Shown here one piece after another: positions 5,122 through 6,311 of a stretch of DNA of 6,311 nucleotides. Under the pieces are notes generated by a model. The model was not told the DNA's origin, ran no database searches, and worked only from the letters and a program-made list of their open reading frames with translations. The translations under genes and the position numbers were made by a program. The DNA is from Deltaproteobacteria bacterium. GTDB lineage: Bacteria > SAR324 > JACQKK01. Positions within the stretch are counted from its first letter, which is position 1, and every line of letters starts with the position of its first letter. Location: contig JAOUFO010000109.1 of the NCBI GenBank assembly GCA_029858165.1, forward strand, positions 1-6,311. The letters run 5' to 3'.

Positions 5122-6021
5122 TTATGTTTCCCATAGGGGTTCACCCGGTTGTGCCCCGCGCCGCTGACCCACAATGGCGGGGCGGGTACCGCCATCCGGG
5201 AAGAGGGCAAACACCCGCCCCCGGGGGGTTTCGGCATGGGTCAGGCGCACCTGGGAGCCGTAATAGATTGGTCCTTTGATCCAGGTATCCAACCTTTGGC
5301 AGCCTGAGAGTTCCGCTGGCAGGTGAGCCATTGCCATTTCAATCACCATGGCCGGGTGGTGAAAAGGGGCCTTGAAGCCGAAAAACCGGGCGTACATCCG
5401 CCACCAATGGACTGGATGGTAGTTGCCCAACAGCCTGGCAAACCGCAGCCCCCCGCCGTCCGGCACCTTCCATTCCATTTCCTCCCCCTTTCCTCCGGGG
5501 GGTTCCGCGCCGGGTGCGGCCCCATAACCGGACGGGTCATCCTTTCCTTTGTATTTTCCCCGGTAATAAAAAGTGGTTACTCCCTCCCAGGCCAAATCGC
5601 CGGAAGCCTTCACCCGTGTGTAAAAATCAAATTCCACCCCCTTTTCCAGGCGGCGGTGGCGGTTCACCTCTAAGGAAAATTCCAGAGGTTCCCCCAAACC
5701 GATAGGCCGGTGTTGCAGCAAATGGTTGCGAATCTGGAGTGAGTCAAAAATCGCGATGGGAAACCGGGGGTGGTGCAGCAAAGACATGGTCAACGGAAAA
5801 CCCATCACCTGAGGATAAATCATGGGCAGAAAGTCTAACCCCTTGGCGCCGGTGAGGGTGAGAAAATTTTCCAGCTGACGGAGGTCCGTCCGGTGGGTCC
5901 CCCAATGGGCAGACATGGCGGGAAAATCCCCGCTCCCCCGCCGGGGCCATGAAAAACTCCCCAGCAGGTTTTTAAGGCCGGATGGAGGGTGATGGAATTC
6001 CAGATGGAGGGGTCTTTTCAT
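5122..6021 (-). CDS. MaoC-like double-hotdog protein (acyl dehydratase family)
   Basis: About 299 residues, the length of two-hotdog MaoC-like proteins that act on acyl-CoA or acyl-ACP thioesters. The N-terminal half (about 40-155) contains a degenerate hotdog with FLPMIYPQVMGFPLTMSLL and a beta-rich end (WEGVTTFYYRGK). A Gly/Pro/Lys-rich linker (about 158-182) follows. The C-terminal half carries the MaoC signature region RFARLLGNYHPVHWW...YARFFGFKAPFHHPAM (about 193-225). The hydratase consensus is G-D-x-N-P-[ILV]-H; here it is G-N-Y-H-P-V-H, so the catalytic Asp is Asn and the Asn is His, while the active-site His is kept. Hydratase activity is therefore doubtful. The ATG at 6021 is preferred; an adjacent upstream TTG (6024) follows a TAG. 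No Shine-Dalgarno is visible. No fatty-acid gene is adjacent. The family call is firm; the substrate is unknown. Confidence 0.8.
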   Translation of the reverse strand: MKRPLHLEFHHPPSGLKNLLGSFSWPRRGSGDFPAMSAHWGTHRTDLRQLENFLTLTGAKGLDFLPMIYPQVMGFPLTMSLLHHPRFPIAIFDSLQIRNHLLQHRPIGLGEPLEFSLEVNRHRRLEKGVEFDFYTRVKASGDLAWEGVTTFYYRGKYKGKDDPSGYGAAPGAEPPGGKGEEMEWKVPDGGGLRFARLLGNYHPVHWWRMYARFFGFKAPFHHPAMVIEMAMAHLPAELSGCQRLDTWIKGPIYYGSQVRLTHAETPRGRVFALFPDGGTRPAIVGQRRGAQPGEPLWET

Positions 6022-6311
6022 CAAAAAAGGCTATCCGGATGGGGGTGAAAAGTCCAGACAGGGAACAGGCACCCCGCCAACCTGGATTGTGTTTCAATTT
6101 TTCGGCCAGGAACCCCCATGGCCAATCGGGCGATTTCATTTGGAAAAATCGGTTTATCCAAGGGAAAAAAGCCCCTTTTTTAGGGGGATTTCCGGTTGAA
6201 AACGGATGACTTATGGTTCGGATTGTGGTTACAACATGGCCAATAGATTCAGTGAGGGTGTGTATAAAAACAGGAATAATTAAATAAATAAAAAACATTA
6301 ATAATAAGTAA
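6022..6311. other. Gene-free leader with AT-rich right edge
   Basis: These 290 bp hold no gene I can support. The last ~48 bp (6264-6311) are almost entirely A/T on a background that is otherwise GC-rich. On the minus strand this edge contains TATACA (6266-6261) that could be a -10 element, but no good -35 hexamer at normal spacing. A 108-codon minus-strand frame at 5972-6298 begins with a hydrophobic stretch but overlaps the MaoC-like start and lacks a ribosome binding site. Confidence 0.4.
6165..6186 (-). terminator. Terminator-like hairpin with T-run upstream of the MaoC-like gene
   Basis: On the minus strand CCCCT-AAAAA-AGGGG is followed by C and then TTTTTT (6170-6165), the arrangement of a short Rho-independent terminator. 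The stem is only 5 bp. It lies about 145 bp before the MaoC-like start and points in the same direction, so it could end a gene beyond the window or act as a leader attenuator. Confidence 0.4.

Noticed and set aside
4860..5237. 125-codon minus-strand frame in the gap before the CNBD gene
   Set aside because: It overlaps the MaoC-like gene end in another frame, is Pro/Gly-rich, and shows no family pattern.
5972..6298. 108-codon minus-strand frame starting with a hydrophobic stretch
   Set aside because: Overlaps the start of the MaoC-like gene, has no Shine-Dalgarno, and the hydrophobic start is explained by the AT-rich edge. A small membrane protein cannot be fully excluded.

Overview
The window reads as ordinary chromosomal housekeeping DNA from a GC-rich Gram-negative-type bacterium, with a high density of intergenic palindromic repeats. 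The proteins look proteobacterial: a phosphoglycerate kinase, a GntR-type regulator with a long C-terminal domain, a cyclic-nucleotide-binding-domain protein and a double-hotdog MaoC-like protein. The G/C-rich hairpin elements between genes are reminiscent of magnetotactic Magnetococcales or Desulfobacterota genomes. That placement is inferred from memory of style, not shown, and the lineage should be treated as unresolved.

Layout, left to right. Positions 1-475 hold no intact gene: there is a short reading-frame remnant resembling the last Sel1 repeat of a protein, then copy 1 of a 173-bp dispersed repeat and a tandem pair of 26-bp hairpin units. Positions 476-1657 (minus) encode phosphoglycerate kinase (pgk), intact with all catalytic motifs. 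A 331-bp divergent intergenic region separates it from a GntR-family regulator at 1989-3086 (plus). Positions 3087-3519, between two convergent genes, hold a run of at least six hairpins and copy 2 of the 173-bp repeat. Positions 3520-4863 (minus) encode a 447-aa protein with an N-terminal cyclic-nucleotide-binding domain and no recognisable DNA-binding or catalytic output domain. After a 258-bp gap containing a hairpin, positions 5122-6021 (minus) encode a MaoC-like double-hotdog protein whose motif has Asn where the catalytic Asp is expected. The right end (6022-6311) is a gene-free leader with a terminator-like hairpin and a strikingly AT-rich edge.

The genes do not form an obvious pathway. 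pgk stands without gap, fba or pyk in view. The GntR gene is divergent from pgk and might regulate itself or pgk through the shared region, but nothing seen proves this. No defence system, CRISPR array, transposase, prophage, tRNA or rRNA was found. The most notable content is in the repeats: two copies 3,047 bp apart in direct orientation, 167 of 173 positions identical, bracketing pgk plus the regulator. Next to each copy is a hairpin whose stem sequence differs while its fold and its right flank are preserved.
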